Source: Ananas comosus
Lineage: Eukaryota > Streptophyta > Magnoliopsida > Poales > Bromeliaceae
Direction of reading: 5' to 3'
Length of the DNA: 64,000 nt
NCBI RefSeq assembly: GCF_001540865.1
Contig: NC_033627.1
Span: 1,188,432-1,252,431 of the forward strand
Under the pieces are notes generated by a model. That model ran no database searches. It was not told the DNA's origin and saw nothing but the letters and a program-made list of their open reading frames with translations. A program made the position numbers and the translations under genes. Below, in pieces: positions 1 to 12,382 of the stretch. Positions within the stretch are counted from its first letter, which is position 1. Each line of letters opens with the position of its first letter.

Positions 1-954
1 AATTAGCGAAAAATTGAACACGTACGATTATTTTCTAATTTTGGTTATACTGTTATATTAGCCTAAAATGGTAGATGGGTTGAAGATCCTTATTTTTAAC
101 GAATAAGTTGAAATCAAATTGTGACCTCTTTAAGACCATATTTAGATACATGAATATTTTATTTCGAATATTTTTTTAATTTGCTTAAGAATGGCATCAT
201 TTAATAGATGAAAAACATAATTAAACATCTGAACTGAAATAATATAAAAAAAGGCTGCTGGAGATTTTGCCATATTGACTATTAGAAATGCTACCCGATC
301 GGAAACTTTTGAGTTTTGACCGGATCAATTCCATCAACTCGGAACTCATCTACAGGTCACGCTACGCAAAAAAAGAAAAACCATATCCGATCATCTCTTT
401 TTTCTCTCCACTACACAGCTCGATTATATATGTTTTGTATTGGTCAAAATTCCAGACTAAGCAAGTTTTTTACAACCGTATCTCTTTTCTTACAATTTGA
501 TGAGTAGAAAATTTAGTTTTTTTTTTTTAAAAAAACAAAAGAGTGGTCTTAAAAAGGAGGGAAAAAATATATATATTTGCTTACAATAGAAACACCATAC
601 ACCGAGGCCGAGGCAAAAATATAATTAACGAATTAGCAAACAACGTGTGTCGTTTATGTGATTGCGACGGTCGACAGACAGCTCGTGGACAACCACAAGT
701 GGTGTGGTGTTGATGGCTGCAGGTCAACGATGGGTTCCGTTCCTTGCTTTCCCCCTTCTTTCCACGCGTCTACTGTTCGTGACCATTACCTACGTACGTC
801 CCCTTAATAAATCATCACATGTTTTAAGCGGAAAAAAAAAAAAAACCTAGCTAATTTTCAACTATATGCGTCTCTGGAGACTATACATCCTACTGCAATT
901 TCATAATATTAAAAAAATTAAAAATTAAAATTATCGAATTATTTACGCTAATCA

Positions 955-1165
955 TTAATTCCAAAAACTTGAGCTATTAGAAATATATAACCAATTCATT
1001 TAAAGCGTACATATACAACGCCTACTGGTCTCGATTGTGACTCGGCACATCCAGCCTCACGCCACTTCAAACATGATATGACTCACCTAGCCTCACGTCA
1101 TTTCGAATATAACTCGACCCAACATAGCTTCCCATCATAAGACAGGATTCTGACTTATTTAAGCC
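955..1165. repeat. Dispersed repeat family A, copy 1
   Basis: About 210 bp recur, diverged, near 2495-2700 and 53895-54082 in the same orientation. Shared phrases in order are 'ccaattcatttaaag', 'tctcgattgtgactcgg', 'ccagcctcacgcca', 'tttcgaatatgactcg' and a final 'gacttatttaagccgac'-like stretch. I see no terminal repeats or coding capacity, so the class is unknown. Confidence 0.6.
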
Positions 1166-2494
1166 GACAAAAATGCCTTCGAAATTTTAAAATTTTTCAA
1201 AATAGGATAGGAGATACGTACTTCTAACTGCCTAATTTCAAATTAAGCCTTAGTTTAATGAATGGCTGAGCAATTGTTTGATTCTATTTTGGAATATGCG
1301 GCAGCGTTTGATAAAGAAATTTCTCTGATTTCTTTGCAGCAAACCAAAAGTATTAAACCAAAAGAAATTTCTCTGAAGTTTTTCTCTTTTCGTCAGCTCC
1401 TTCGTTAACATTTCGTTAAATTATATACAAAAAAAACTTTAAATATCTCATGTAGATTTATCGAATATTCACTTTAGTACCCTTTTATTTTAACTTTGTC
1501 ACTAATTTAACAAAAAAAGTTAGTGGAGGGAATAATAAAAAAATAAAAATAAAATCACAGAGTACTAAATTAATATATTTTAAATCATAAAATACTAAAA
1601 TAAAAAAGTACGAATCTCATGTATATTTTTCGTTTTTAGAATTCAAACTCACTATTTTTTATTTTTTCCTGAGTGCTGACATTTGTGAAGCAAAAACAGA
1701 CTGTACCAGAGAAGTCCTAGATAAATTAATACTGCCCGCAAGAGATACTTAAAGTACCAGAAAAAAAAAAAAGGGGTACTTCAAAGCACGTTTGAATGAT
1801 GAATCAGATTTTAAAACTTTACATTTAAGCCGAACATCAAGTTTGAAAAGATAAACATCTCCCAAACAGACCAGCAAATGTGCAAAGCTGATTCATACAC
1901 TTTATTGTGAATACACATTTTCAGATACCCACCACATTACTAGCCGCAACCTAAAAAGTGCGTGCAAACCAATCACATTATAACATATCATATTTTTTTT
2001 GTTATCTTTTTCATGCAAAGTTTACACCGGAGATTTCCTCCAACCCCAACTACTAATTAAGCTTTGGTTGCCTCAATCCAATGTGAGAGAAAAGCTTAAG
2101 CGAGAAGCGACGTGGAAAAGTCCACTTCATAATGTTTATTGGTTGGAAGGGAAAGGTGTTCCTCTAGTACTTGTAATTGAACATTAAAGTCAACGCTAGA
2201 GAGGGGTATTAAAGTTTGTGCCCGTACTCGATCGCAAAAAAGTCCACGGTGGAGTTGCTGCGTCTTGTCCCGATCTTTACTGTAGCGAGCCAAGTCAGAT
2301 GACGACAAGGTAATGTTATTTTTCAATTTATACATACCAGCATCCTATGTTACCAATTCATCTATAAATAATTTCGTACATATCAAATACTTGCCGAGTC
2401 CAAACTTACCAAAGCTCGAGTTGGATAGGTTTCCTTTATTAAATTATATCAAATTCGATGCTTAATGGAAACTTTAATGAAAAAAATGTCGAAT

Positions 2495-2700
2495 GATTGG
2501 CGGTTAGAAATACAGAACCAATTCACTTAAAATATACAGACATAACATTCACGAATCTCGACTGTGATTCGGCTCAACCAGCCTCACACCAGTTTGAATA
2601 TGGCTCGGCTTAATCCAATCTCTCGTCATTTCGAATATGACTAGCACAATCTATCTAATTTCCCGCTACGGACAGAATGATGGCTCCTTTATGCCAACTA
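2495..2700. repeat. Dispersed repeat family A, copy 2
   Basis: Second copy of the repeat seen at 955-1165. Shared landmarks are 'ccaattcacttaaaatata', 'tctcgactgtgattcggct', 'ccagcctcacacca' and 'tttcgaatatgac'. It ends near 'tttatgccaacta'. The class is unknown. Confidence 0.6.
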
Positions 2701-3047
2701 ATTTTTTTTTTTACAAAGAGCAAGTAAATCCAAAGCGAAGCAAATCATGTGAACTGAATAGAAAAATCTAGCTAAAATGAGAACAGTACTTCACCCATTA
2801 TATATATAACTTTGTTATTTTTCCTTACAACAAGAATTCACATGGTTACATGTTTACAGATCCTACACTCTTGTGATCTAAAATACAGAGATTGAAGCAG
2901 CTGATAAACTACATCTCATAAACACAATGCACAAGCAAAGCATCAAACTGGAGATACAATTGGAACTAACACACTGTATTATTGTCCAGTTAGTTGAGGG
3001 AAAGTAGTTAAAAGTCTAACCGATATTGATGTTAGAAATTTGCGCGA

Positions 3048-6000
3048 TCATGTGATAAGAAAATTCCACAGCTTCTCCTTCACAGGCACCTCTTTTTCGT
3101 CCTCATCATCAGCTTCATTATCGTCATCTTGATTTTGTTCTTGCTCTCTCGGAGCAAGGGCAACACCAGCTACTTGTTTGGCAATAAACTATGATGACCC
3201 ACAAAAGAAAAGAATCAAAATGCAAGAAAAAAAATTAAAAACATGCTAGAAGGACTAAGTATAGCAGATGGGCAGCAATAAAAATGCTCAAAGATGTAAA
3301 GAGAAAAAAATGGTAGATATAATATAAGAAAGGATTATATATGTATACACACACACACACAAAAGATTACAAAAGCAGTACAAATTAAGAATTTTGAGAA
3401 CTAGACAGAGATCAAGGAATTTTCACATGATAAAGTTAAAGACTGTTACACACAGAGAAAACCTTGGATGGTACTACAACTTTCAGAAAGTTCTTATCTA
3501 GTACCTGATTTTTGCTTTTCAGGGATCTATTCAAACATGAATTAGGTAAAAGTGTATCATCTCTCGTAAGAGAGGAATTTTCGGAACAGTGTTTTATGTG
3601 TGATCTTCCATTCTTGAATTGTAAGATTGTAAGATGTCTGCTGGTGCGTCGGTAGTATTTAGGCATGACGTTAAGTATCTATTGACACGGGCCGTATCTA
3701 CCGTGTCGTATGGTGCTAGTAACATATTGGCACGAAACAACCCCCGTAAACAACCCCGTATCAATAGCACAGCTCAAAACCCTCTATTTTTTGAATTAGT
3801 AAATAATTTTTTCAATAAAATTCAAAAGATTCAATAAGGATACATAATAAACAGTTATAATATTTTATTGCTAAAGAAAATAAATATTTTATGTCATTAT
3901 GTGCCGGCACGCATGTATTTTTTTGTGACTGGCAAACATCGGCATGGTCCAACACGCACCGTGCCGTACCGTGCCGGTAAGTTTTTGGCACAACTCCGTG
4001 CCACGGCACTTAAATCTTTGGTTTGCGCGACAACAAGACTGGCAATACAAGACAAGCAAAAATCAGAGACTTGTAGACAGTTCCAAAATTTGGTCATTCA
4101 TGCACAACCATAAATCGTCACAACAAAGAACATACATATAGATTTTCCAAGTGGAAGTAGAAGCTACACCAGTCAGAAGTTGTTCCTTACCCATTGTCAT
4201 CTCCTTTCTGAGCTGACATTTTCTGATTCTTCCGACTAGGTTCTAATTGCATGTCAGTGTGATCACGAGAGAATCTGCCATTTAGTCTCTTTCTTCCCAA
4301 TGAAGGTACGATTTTGTCGACAGTTCGAGTTGTTTCGCCAACACCCTCTCCCAGCTGACTAATTTTCATATCAGTTTGCCCTTCCATCTTTGATATACTT
4401 TCAACATTTTGAGTGAAAGGTGACATGTTAGATATCATATCTAACTCTAGCAAATCTGTCCTTGAGTCCTCAGTCACTTTCACAAACTCCCGCAAATTCT
4501 TACTTTGAGAATGTTCCGACGAACCAGAATTAACATTATTCTCTGGAGAGCGCTGGAATATCACCTTAGTATACTTTCTGATCCAGGACAATGGAGTTGA
4601 TTCTGGCACTGAAGCATCTGAAGTCTTTTCAGGAAGATATTTACCCATAGACTCATGGTTAGTATCAGTATTTTGTTCTTCAATAATTTCTTCCAAAACA
4701 TCACCAACATTCATTTTAATGTTCATTGGAGCACTTTCCTTATTAGATGGTGCCATAGATAGTACCCTAGTCTCAGTTTCAATGTCCAAAGATTGCAATT
4801 CTTTCAGCTGTTCAATCTGCTGACTAATTGCTTCTCGATCTGCATGCAATAACTCCCTTTGCTTCTGCAGCTTCTCTCTTTGAGCATTAAGCACTTCAAC
4901 GGAGCTCTTTATCTCCAATAATTCCCTCTCCCGCTGTTCACGCTCCAATGCGATCTCCTTTCTCTCATTATCAAGTTTCTGCAATTCAGAAGCAACATGT
5001 TCTAACTGCATTTCGATCGTTTTCTTCTGAGAGTTTATAAACTTGAGTTCTTCAGCTAGCTTTCGTGTAAATGCTTCGTCATTTTCCCTTAGCCAAGTTT
5101 CCAATTCTGCCCGCCTTTGATAAAAAGAATTTTGCAGATCCTTTCGCTGAATATTAATGTCCCTGGTAAAATCCTCCCTCTCTTGTTGAATTTTGCTTAA
5201 CCAATTTGAATGCTCACGCTGCATATGAGACATAAATTCCTCTCGTTCACGAGACAAGGATTCAACACTACTCATGTACTGACTACGCAGATTATCTTTC
5301 TCTTGTTTAATGCTATCTTTCTCATTCTTAAGGTACTGAGCCACTGCTTTTCTTTCTTCAGCAATCATTTCGACCTCTTTCTTAAGTTCTTCCTTCTTTT
5401 CATCAATTAGATCCCATTCAATCTCGAATCTCTCCTTCTCAGCTTGCAATCGGTCTGCATCAGCCAAAAGTTCCATCTTTTGGGCTCTCAAACTATCGAT
5501 TTCTTCTTTAAGGTTCTTTTCCAGATCAAGCACTTCATTTCTCTCTTCTCTAGTAATTTCCAGGTTTTCTTGTGCACGAGTAAGCACTATCTTCTCCTCC
5601 TCAAGTGAAGTTTTTGCCTTTTCTAATTCCATTTTCAATTTAGCGATATCCTCCCTTTCTCTCTGAATATTTTTCAACTCTAATTCCGACGCTTTTATGG
5701 ATTTTTCTAGATTTTCCTTTTCCTCCTCTAATTGTTTTGATCTCATAGCTATGTCCTCTTGCTTCTCTGCAAGCTCAAAAAGTTGGAGCTCAATAGCTTG
5801 TTCCTTTTCCTGAATAGAATTTGCTCTTTCATTGAGATCAGCCTCTCCATGATCAAGAAAAATTCTTTTAGCCTCCATCTCATCCTCCACCAACTTGCGC
5901 CTCTTCTCCATTTCAGTCTCAAATTCTTCCTTTCTCCTCCCCAAAACAGCCTCTTGTTCATCAATAAGTTTTTGGATCTCAGCCTACATAATAATTACAA

Positions 6001-8960
6001 AAGGTGATGCATAAATAATTTGGGAAAAATGGAAACCTAAGTACAGCTATATGTGAATATAAAGTTGAAAGAGAAAAACCCTCACATGCTCTTTGCACGC
6101 AATGGTTTCTTGTAAAATAAGCAATTCACGCTCCCTTTTATCAAGCAGAGATTCCCTCCGAACAATAGCCTGCAAGCAATAATAACTAAATACATATGAA
6201 CAAAAAAATAAATACATTTTATGTGCTCAGTGCTTGCCACTAAAATTAAATTACTGCAGAAAACATATTTGAGACATACGTCCTCCCTAGCTGCAAGCGC
6301 AGCTATCTTTAGATCCAAAGTAGCTTTCTCTTCCTTCAGAGCCTTGAATTCTCCAACAATTGTTGATTTGTCATCCTCCAATCTTTTCTCCAAGTAGATT
6401 AGTTCTTTCTCTCTATCAAAGATGCATTCCTCCCTCTGATTTAGAAGAGCTTGCTTCTCTAGTAACCTTTCTTCCTCTTCATGCAAAACCCTCTGACTAT
6501 CATTAAGAAATTTCCTTTGAAAGCTGATTTCATTCTCCTTAGCTTCACATCTATAACATAATTTAATTGATGAGAACAAGATTAGCAGCAACACCAATAA
6601 ACTCAACAAAGAATAGTATTGTTGCCTAGAAAATTGCCCAAGACGATCATAGTTCACTAGCAAATATAGAAACATCACAAATGCACGGGAAAATATTCTA
6701 ATGGGTAAAGATAATGAAGGATAAAACAAACAGATGCAAAGAAATAGCTCACTCAGACTCGAATGAAATGAGACGCCTTCTGAGGTCATCTTCACGAGCC
6801 TCAACATCATGTAAACTTCTTAATGCAGCATCACGAGTAAGTTTAGCGTCTGCTTCCAAAGACTTTGCTGCAAGAAGCTTCTTTTCGGCCTCCTCGAATT
6901 TCCTTTGTGCAACTTCTGTTATGAGATGAGTTTCAGCCAGCTTGCGCTCATAAGCAACCTTTATTTCTGCTAATTCGGCGCGTACTTCATGCAAAGCCTT
7001 CTCAACCTACGTGGAAACCAGCAGCTTTGCATCATTATTAATGTACTAATTTAGATGTTGAAATAGCATCCTTTGACCCTTTCCTAATCTTACTACAATA
7101 TAGACAGAACGCAAACATAAATGTTGTCCCAACAGAAAGTCCAAAATAGTTTTATTCATGAATTTTTATCCCTAAATTTCTTTGAGAAATGCATCAAACT
7201 AGAAGCATAACCAACATAGTGACAAATGCATGCACAAGTGCCCAATAAAGGGGAAAAAAACAAAGATCATAGTCACATTAACAGATAACTCACAAATTAT
7301 TCTATGCATGGTAAAAGAAAAAATTGCCTCTGTGATGATTTGGGTAAGAAAATCTTACATTTACTACGCACTCTTTCTCAATGTCTAAAGCTTTCCTTAG
7401 GTTCTCTTCGCGCTTCTTGGCTTCAGCTAGAGCAGATAACTGTGCAACTCGTTCACGGTTGTAAGCAACCGCTGAAGATTCCGTGGATGCTTTGACTTGT
7501 TCACATTTAGATGTCCACTCCTTCTTCTCCATTATAAGAAGCCCCATGTGGTGTTGATAGTCATAGATCTACATTATAAATCATAGACATCACATGCATA
7601 CAGAATGGAGAAAATTTACAAGTTATTCAAATCTAATGAGGCATTCACTCTAACTGAGAAAATAGCTGTAGTGTAATATAAGAGTTCGGAGGCCAAGCGA
7701 TATATATAGATAAAAGACGGTAAAGGACTGCACAGTGACATATATGCGTGTTACAAAATTAACAATTGAATGATGTACAAAGTTCAAAATTCTCAAAACT
7801 GCTATGGGAAAAAAGGTATGTATACGAAACTGCAGTTAGGCACCTCGATAAGATACTCAATTTGTCCGCAAGCTGAGAAAAGACACATTTTGATTTCTGT
7901 ACAAACCTTTTTCGTAAAATTGCAAACTATATAACCAACTCAGCAAACAATCAAGGTTTATGCTATAAGAAGAGCAGAAATATAAATGTGGTGAGACAAG
8001 TTACTCATTTTTCTCAATTACTATCAATCTCTAGGAAGCGCCGACTAAGCATTGAGGTAGGCCAAATAGGCAAGTTTTCTAACCAGACCACCACCTAAGT
8101 GCCGCCAATTTAGTTGGCTATTGCAATAAACCTTGTAACCTTGATAAGATCTAATTAGTGGTTTTACTTTGTGAGAAAACTTAGAAGTTCATATAGCGTA
8201 TCACTTAATAGCTAGTATGACTGCTCTCATCAAATGCCCCACTTATGTTAAGAACACTTTCTTGCGTTAAATTGTGAGACAACCTTGGACACCCTTGAAT
8301 GCCCACCAATTGAAAATCAAAATCAAATCAACCTCCCAAGAGACTCAAAGAACCTATAATGCCCCACTTTTTCTACTTTCTTTCTATTTCTTCCCCCCTC
8401 TTACTTTTCAGTGTCTTATGCAAGTTTAGTGACCAACAACAATTCATTCCCCTGCATTTCCACTAAATATGACAATCTCGACCAAAGATTGTAGTCACAT
8501 TACTAAAACTAGTTACTGATTTTGATAAAATAAGACGGCAAAACTTCACTTTCACCCCAAAATGCTTTTAATTTATCACCATTTTATGCGTTTCAAAATA
8601 GAGAAAACTGAGTTATCACCACCTTTCTAGTTTATACAAGCAACTCGTCTAACCAACTCCAAGTCAAATGCATAAATTTTTCGAAACTCGCTACTCGAGA
8701 TTCCTACCGTTTTGAACTCAATTTCTGGCAGCTTGGAACGTAAAGAACCCTGGCAACAATAGGAAGAAGAAATAGAAGGAGACCTCGGATTCGAGCTTGG
8801 CGATGTACGCGATGAGCGCAGCCTTATCCCTCCTCCTCACGGACTCCTCGTCGAACCCCGCCTCCACAAGCCGCTTCCACAGCGCCTCGTCCCCGCCGCC
8901 GCCGCCGCCGCCGAGGGAGGTAGCGGCCACCGGCGACACCCTCAGCCGCGGGCTCGCCAT
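3048..8960 (-). CDS. CRWN/NMCP nuclear lamina-like coiled-coil protein
   Basis: Plant-specific lamin analogue of the nuclear periphery, shaping nuclear size and chromatin organisation. Exons read on the minus strand: 8960-8784, 7568-7359, 7006-6753, 6550-6280, 6169-6086, 5983-4191, a short exon 3526-3505 (or 3526-3463), and 3188-3048. Phases join cleanly and give about 986 (or 1000) residues. The start is MASPRLRVSP (an in-frame ATG three codons upstream is possible). The head carries LWKRLVEAGFDEESVRRRD and ALIAYIAKLESE, and exon 2 continues with YDYQHHMGLLIMEKKEW, both family signatures. A heptad-rich Glu/Lys/Arg coiled coil fills residues of about 60-720. A basic stretch (GRKRLNGRFSR) may be a nuclear localisation signal. 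The tail is acidic and ends KLWNFLIT. The length fits the NMCP2/CRWN4 branch, but the branch is not settled. The small penultimate exon is inferred because the flanking exons require a phase change. Exon 1 has a weak donor, GTCTCC. Confidence 0.9.
3670..4014. mobile_element. Non-autonomous GC-motif element (family B), copy 1, in a CRWN intron
   Basis: About 345 bp inserted in the CRWN intron between 3527 and 4190. A second copy lies at 42477-42800 in the same orientation. Both carry repeated 'accgtgccgtaccgtgcc'-type motifs at each end, a central AT-rich part ('gctaaagaaaataaatat'), and ends that read 'ttaagt...' and '...gcacttaaatc' as short inverted repeats. There is no coding capacity. The superfamily is not assigned because no clear target duplication was found. 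Confidence 0.65.
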
Positions 8961-9527
8961 CGCCGGCACCGGAACCGTAGCTCGGCGGAGGAGAGAGAAG
9001 CTTCGGCGCTTGGGTTTTCTCCGATGAGCTCTACTTCGCTACTTGTAAATGCGTCGCCTTTGTAGCTCTTATTCACTTCGCACTACGGAGGAACAGGGGA
9101 GGGTTTTATTTTGAGAAGAGAGGGCTTTACTTTGGGTGGAAAATGGTTCGACTTTTTATGAAGCATTGCCGGTGAGATGATGCGGCCCGGTACGATTACC
9201 GCTCGCGAATCAGGACACTGCTGCATCTTTGGTTGGGTTCGACCCGAAGTACCTGATCCGACCCAATCAGCGGCTCTGGTCGGACCCGATCCGATGAGCT
9301 CTCGTTCTTTTTTCTTTTTTCTTTTTTTTTTTCAGTATGTGATCACTAATGTTACCCTGCATAGACCCTTCAAAAGGTGAAATGAGACACATTCCATTTA
9401 ATGCTTCAAACGAAACGTCGATATATGTAATTTATCTTGCAAGTATGGGCACAAACGCTCCTTTACAATTTTATACCCCAGAGTATACGGTTTCGCTCTT
9501 CACAAAAAAACGAGTTGCAGCGACAAC
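8961..9527. promoter_or_regulatory. Divergent promoter interval between the CRWN gene and PR-1 gene 1
   Basis: The 567 bp between two divergently transcribed start codons must hold both 5' flanks. It contains a GC-rich stretch near 9230-9300 with repeated 'gacccga/gatccgaccc' phrases and a T-rich tract at 9305-9332. I could not fix a TATA box for either gene. Confidence 0.4.
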
Positions 9528-10037
9528 ATGGGTCCATGCAATTCCAACCTCGCATCGCTATATCTTCTTATCTTCGCCGCGGCAATGGCAATAACAATGA
9601 TTCCTCACAGCGGCAACGCTCAAAACTCGAAACAGGACATACTCAACGCTCACAACTCGGCCCGCGCCGCGGTCGGCGTCGGCCCGGTGACCTGGAACAA
9701 TACGGTCGCCGCCTACGCACGCAACTACGCGGAGCGACGCAGGGCCGACTGCCGGTTGATCCACTCCGACGGCCCCTACGGCGAGAACATCTTCTGGGGC
9801 TCGGGGGCGTCGTTCACGGCGGTGGATGCAGTTGAGGATTGGGTCGCGGAGAAGCAGTTCTACGACTACCGCAGCAACGCTTGCGCCGACGGAGAGCAGT
9901 GCGGCCACTACACACAGGTGGTGTGGAGGGACTCCGTGCATGTCGGGTGCGCGCGCGCGGTGTGTGATAACGCCGATATCTTTATTACCTGCAACTACGA
10001 TCCACCCGGTAACTTCGAAGGTGAATGGCCTTATTAG
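9528..10037 (+). CDS. Pathogenesis-related protein 1 (CAP superfamily), copy 1
   Basis: Secreted antifungal/sterol-binding CAP protein of the PR-1 family, 169 aa, intronless as is usual for PR-1. Residues 1 to about 31 form a hydrophobic signal peptide ending near GNAQ. The mature part has the CAP landmarks: [11 protein letters not shown] (His42), [21 protein letters not shown] (His117) and CNYDPPGN. Six mature cysteines (75, 109, 115, 141, 146, 155) fit the three family disulfides. The last 11 residues, [11 protein letters not shown], match the CAPE-type C-terminal peptide pattern following CNYD. The coding region is much more GC-rich than its flanks. A second PR-1 gene follows 1.46 kb downstream in the same orientation, so this is a tandem duplicate pair. 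Confident call; basic versus acidic subgroup not determined. Confidence 0.95.
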   Translation: MGPCNSNLASLYLLIFAAAMAITMIPHSGNAQNSKQDILNAHNSARAAVGVGPVTWNNTVAAYARNYAERRRADCRLIHSDGPYGENIFWGSGASFTAVDAVEDWVAEKQFYDYRSNACADGEQCGHYTQVVWRDSVHVGCARAVCDNADIFITCNYDPPGNFEGEWPY

Positions 10038-11497
10038 AAGAACAGTAAGAGATTAATATGGGGTTCTTTTTGTTTTTTGAATTTAAGCATGGATCTTGAA
10101 TTGTGGTGTGACATGCATTCCGGTAAAAGAAAATAATAAAAACCAACAATTTTGTTGTGTTTTTTGGAAGGGGAGTCGCGTCTTAATACTTGGTATTTTA
10201 CTTTTTCTTTTTCTTTTTTGAATTTGGAGATTATGGTTTTTCGTAACGGTAATAAAATTAAGGATTAATGTTCAAGTAAATTTTGGTGTTAGGACTAGTT
10301 TGGACAATGCAGAGGACGTGTTGAAGTGTTAGTACATGCATTAATATTTTTGCTGCATTATCTGAATCACTTGCGTATAAAAATTTCCATCTCTGAATGG
10401 CCAAAATAGAAATTATTTGTGTTTATCCTCCTGTCTTCCAAAATTAGTATCTGAGAAATTTTTTTGTATTGTCACATTTTGATCATTTTATTTTGGAAAC
10501 ACATGCAATAAATTGGGCATATATCTCAGATTCCCAAAGGATTTGCTTATCCGAGTTTTAATTAATTTGTGTATCATTCACCATGGCCACTGTATCTTTA
10601 CTTTTAATGTGCCAAAAAATCCGTGTGAAAATAGGTTTACACACTACGTGGAAAATAGAAAAAGAAAAGAAAAGAAAAAACCTTCTATCATGATCAACAA
10701 GCAATTACGAGATATGCCGACCAAATCAGAGCTGTCAACATCTTATGCCTCTAATCAAATCAAGTAACGCATACAAAATAAGATTCACATTACATCAGAG
10801 TCAGAGATCTCGATACGCATGGTGAATAATCCTTGTTTGGAAATGAATCAACACATTTCATGGTGAAGTGCAAGTGATCTCTATGTTTTTTTTGTTCAAT
10901 TAAAGCTGAGGAGTAAAGCGCAGAGATACGCTCGAAAGGTCGGCGACATAACTTCTTCTAATCTCATTAAACCCGCAGAAGTTTTGAGTATAGATCAAGT
11001 TAATCGGTAGGGGTAAATTTTGTGCATGGGACGATTTTCTCTTTATCAGTAGAGATATACATTCGAATCATTGGATGATGAGCAGCAGAATTATTTTGTA
11101 AACAAAATTTTTTGCGCATTAGGTGCAGAGAATATGTCGCATAGTCTGAAGCGCCAGTTATTGAGTAGCTGAGCCCACAACGTGGAGCTCTCAGAGAGTT
11201 TTTGTTGTTAACGGGCTTGCTCTGCCAAGTCCGTTGATCCGGATTAACTGACATGGGCCTATGAAAGAAAATCCATTTCCCTTTCCCTTTTCATCCCTGT
11301 AGTTACCTTTATAATATACATTTAAATTTTTCATAAAATTAAAAAATAAAATAAAAAACATACCCCTGATAGACAGAGATATTTATTCTTTTAGTTGGTG
11401 CTAATCGGTGAGATATTTATCCTTCTAATGTGCTCATAAAATTATAATAGATTTTGATTTCTTTCACAGCTTACAAATTGGTGATCACCGCGCGCGT
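10038..11497. other. AT-rich spacer between the two PR-1 genes
   Basis: Holds the 3' flank of PR-1 copy 1 and the promoter of copy 2. No other gene, RNA or clear transposon is visible; open frames here are short and motif-free. Confidence 0.5.
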
Positions 11498-11521
11498 GTG
11501 CACACATTCAGCAGAAACACA

Positions 11522-12025
11522 ATGAGACCACCCAATTTCCAAGCCTCAGCTCCGCTATTCGCGATTGTTGTAATCACAACACTGACACATCACATTGCTT
11601 GCGCTCAAAACTCCCGGAACGACTTCCTCATAGCCCACAACCTCGCCCGCGCAGCCGTCGGCGTCCCCCCCTTGTCGTGGAACCGCACCATCGCCGCCTT
11701 CGCCCGCGAATTCGCCGACCGTCGTAAGGCCGATTGCCGACTGGTCCACTCTGGACGGCCCTACGGCGAGAACCTCTTCTGGGGCTCCGGCACGGACTTC
11801 ACGGGCGCGGATGCGGTGCGGAGTTGGGTTGAAGAGAAGCAATTCTACGACCATCACACGAACACGTGCGCCGCCGGAGAGGAGTGCAGGAGCTACACGC
11901 AGGTCGTGTGGCGGAACTCCGTGCACTTGGGTTGCGACCGCGTGCTGTGCGACGGCGGCGGCGGCGTCTTTGTAGTGTGCAACTATGATCCTCCTGGGAA
12001 CTACATCGGTGAGCGGCCTTATTGA
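11522..12025 (+). CDS. Pathogenesis-related protein 1 (CAP superfamily), copy 2, with altered CAP motif
   Basis: Second intronless PR-1 gene, tandem with the one at 9528. I start at the second ATG (11522), which places the hydrophobic signal sequence near the N-terminus; an upstream in-frame ATG at 11498 adds eight residues and would give 175 aa. The mature protein starts near AQNSRNDF. Numbered from the longer form, CAP landmarks are AHNLARAAVGV (His47), GPYGENLFWGSG-like GRPYGENLFWGSG, and CNYDPPGN, with six cysteines (80, 114, 120, 146, 151, 161). The oddity is the third CAP motif: GHYTQVVW reads RSYTQVVW, so the conserved histidine of the CAP tetrad is serine (position 122). The C-terminal PPGNYIGERPY keeps the CAPE-type pattern. 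A Gly-rich insertion (DGGGGV) sits before the last cysteine. Likely functional as a secreted protein but perhaps changed in metal or ligand binding. Confidence 0.93.
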   Translation: MRPPNFQASAPLFAIVVITTLTHHIACAQNSRNDFLIAHNLARAAVGVPPLSWNRTIAAFAREFADRRKADCRLVHSGRPYGENLFWGSGTDFTGADAVRSWVEEKQFYDHHTNTCAAGEECRSYTQVVWRNSVHLGCDRVLCDGGGGVFVVCNYDPPGNYIGERPY

Positions 12026-12382
12026 TCGATTGATCAGTGGATTATCTTCTTGGAACACAAATAATTAGCTTGCGGGCTATTATTTTTTTCAAAAAAGTAA
12101 TAATGCCATATTAAATACAAATTAGAATCCTTTTGAGTCTTTAATAACAGTATTGTGTGGAGATTACTAAATGATCGAAAATTGCTGGAAAAAAAAAAAG
12201 AGACTCTCATAATATATATAATAATTAAGCGCATACGCACATTTATTTCAATTCATAATTAACACAAAAAAGAAAAAGGGAAGCGACACAATAGATTTCC
12301 CAAACACTGCCCAAATCCATCAAATCTAAGGAAATTTAAAAAAGGTCAACGATTATTGACCATAAGATCTCGCGGCCGCGGA

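Larger units (their letters stand above)
1..3047. other. AT-rich intergenic DNA without a recognisable gene
   Basis: No coding region is supported here. The open frames are short and have no recognisable motif. The stretch holds two copies of a dispersed repeat (listed separately) and a possible decayed Mutator-like MITE around 1440-1640. That stretch carries phrases such as 'actttagtaccc' and 'aagtacgaa', which also occur in the better-preserved elements at 26.8 and 63.0 kb. Confidence 0.5.

Noticed and set aside
2096..2335. 79-codon minus-strand frame
   Set aside because: No motif, AT-rich, and no splice partners or homologous neighbours visible.
3812..4141. Several short frames on both strands
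   Set aside because: They read through the GC motifs of the family B element in a CRWN intron.
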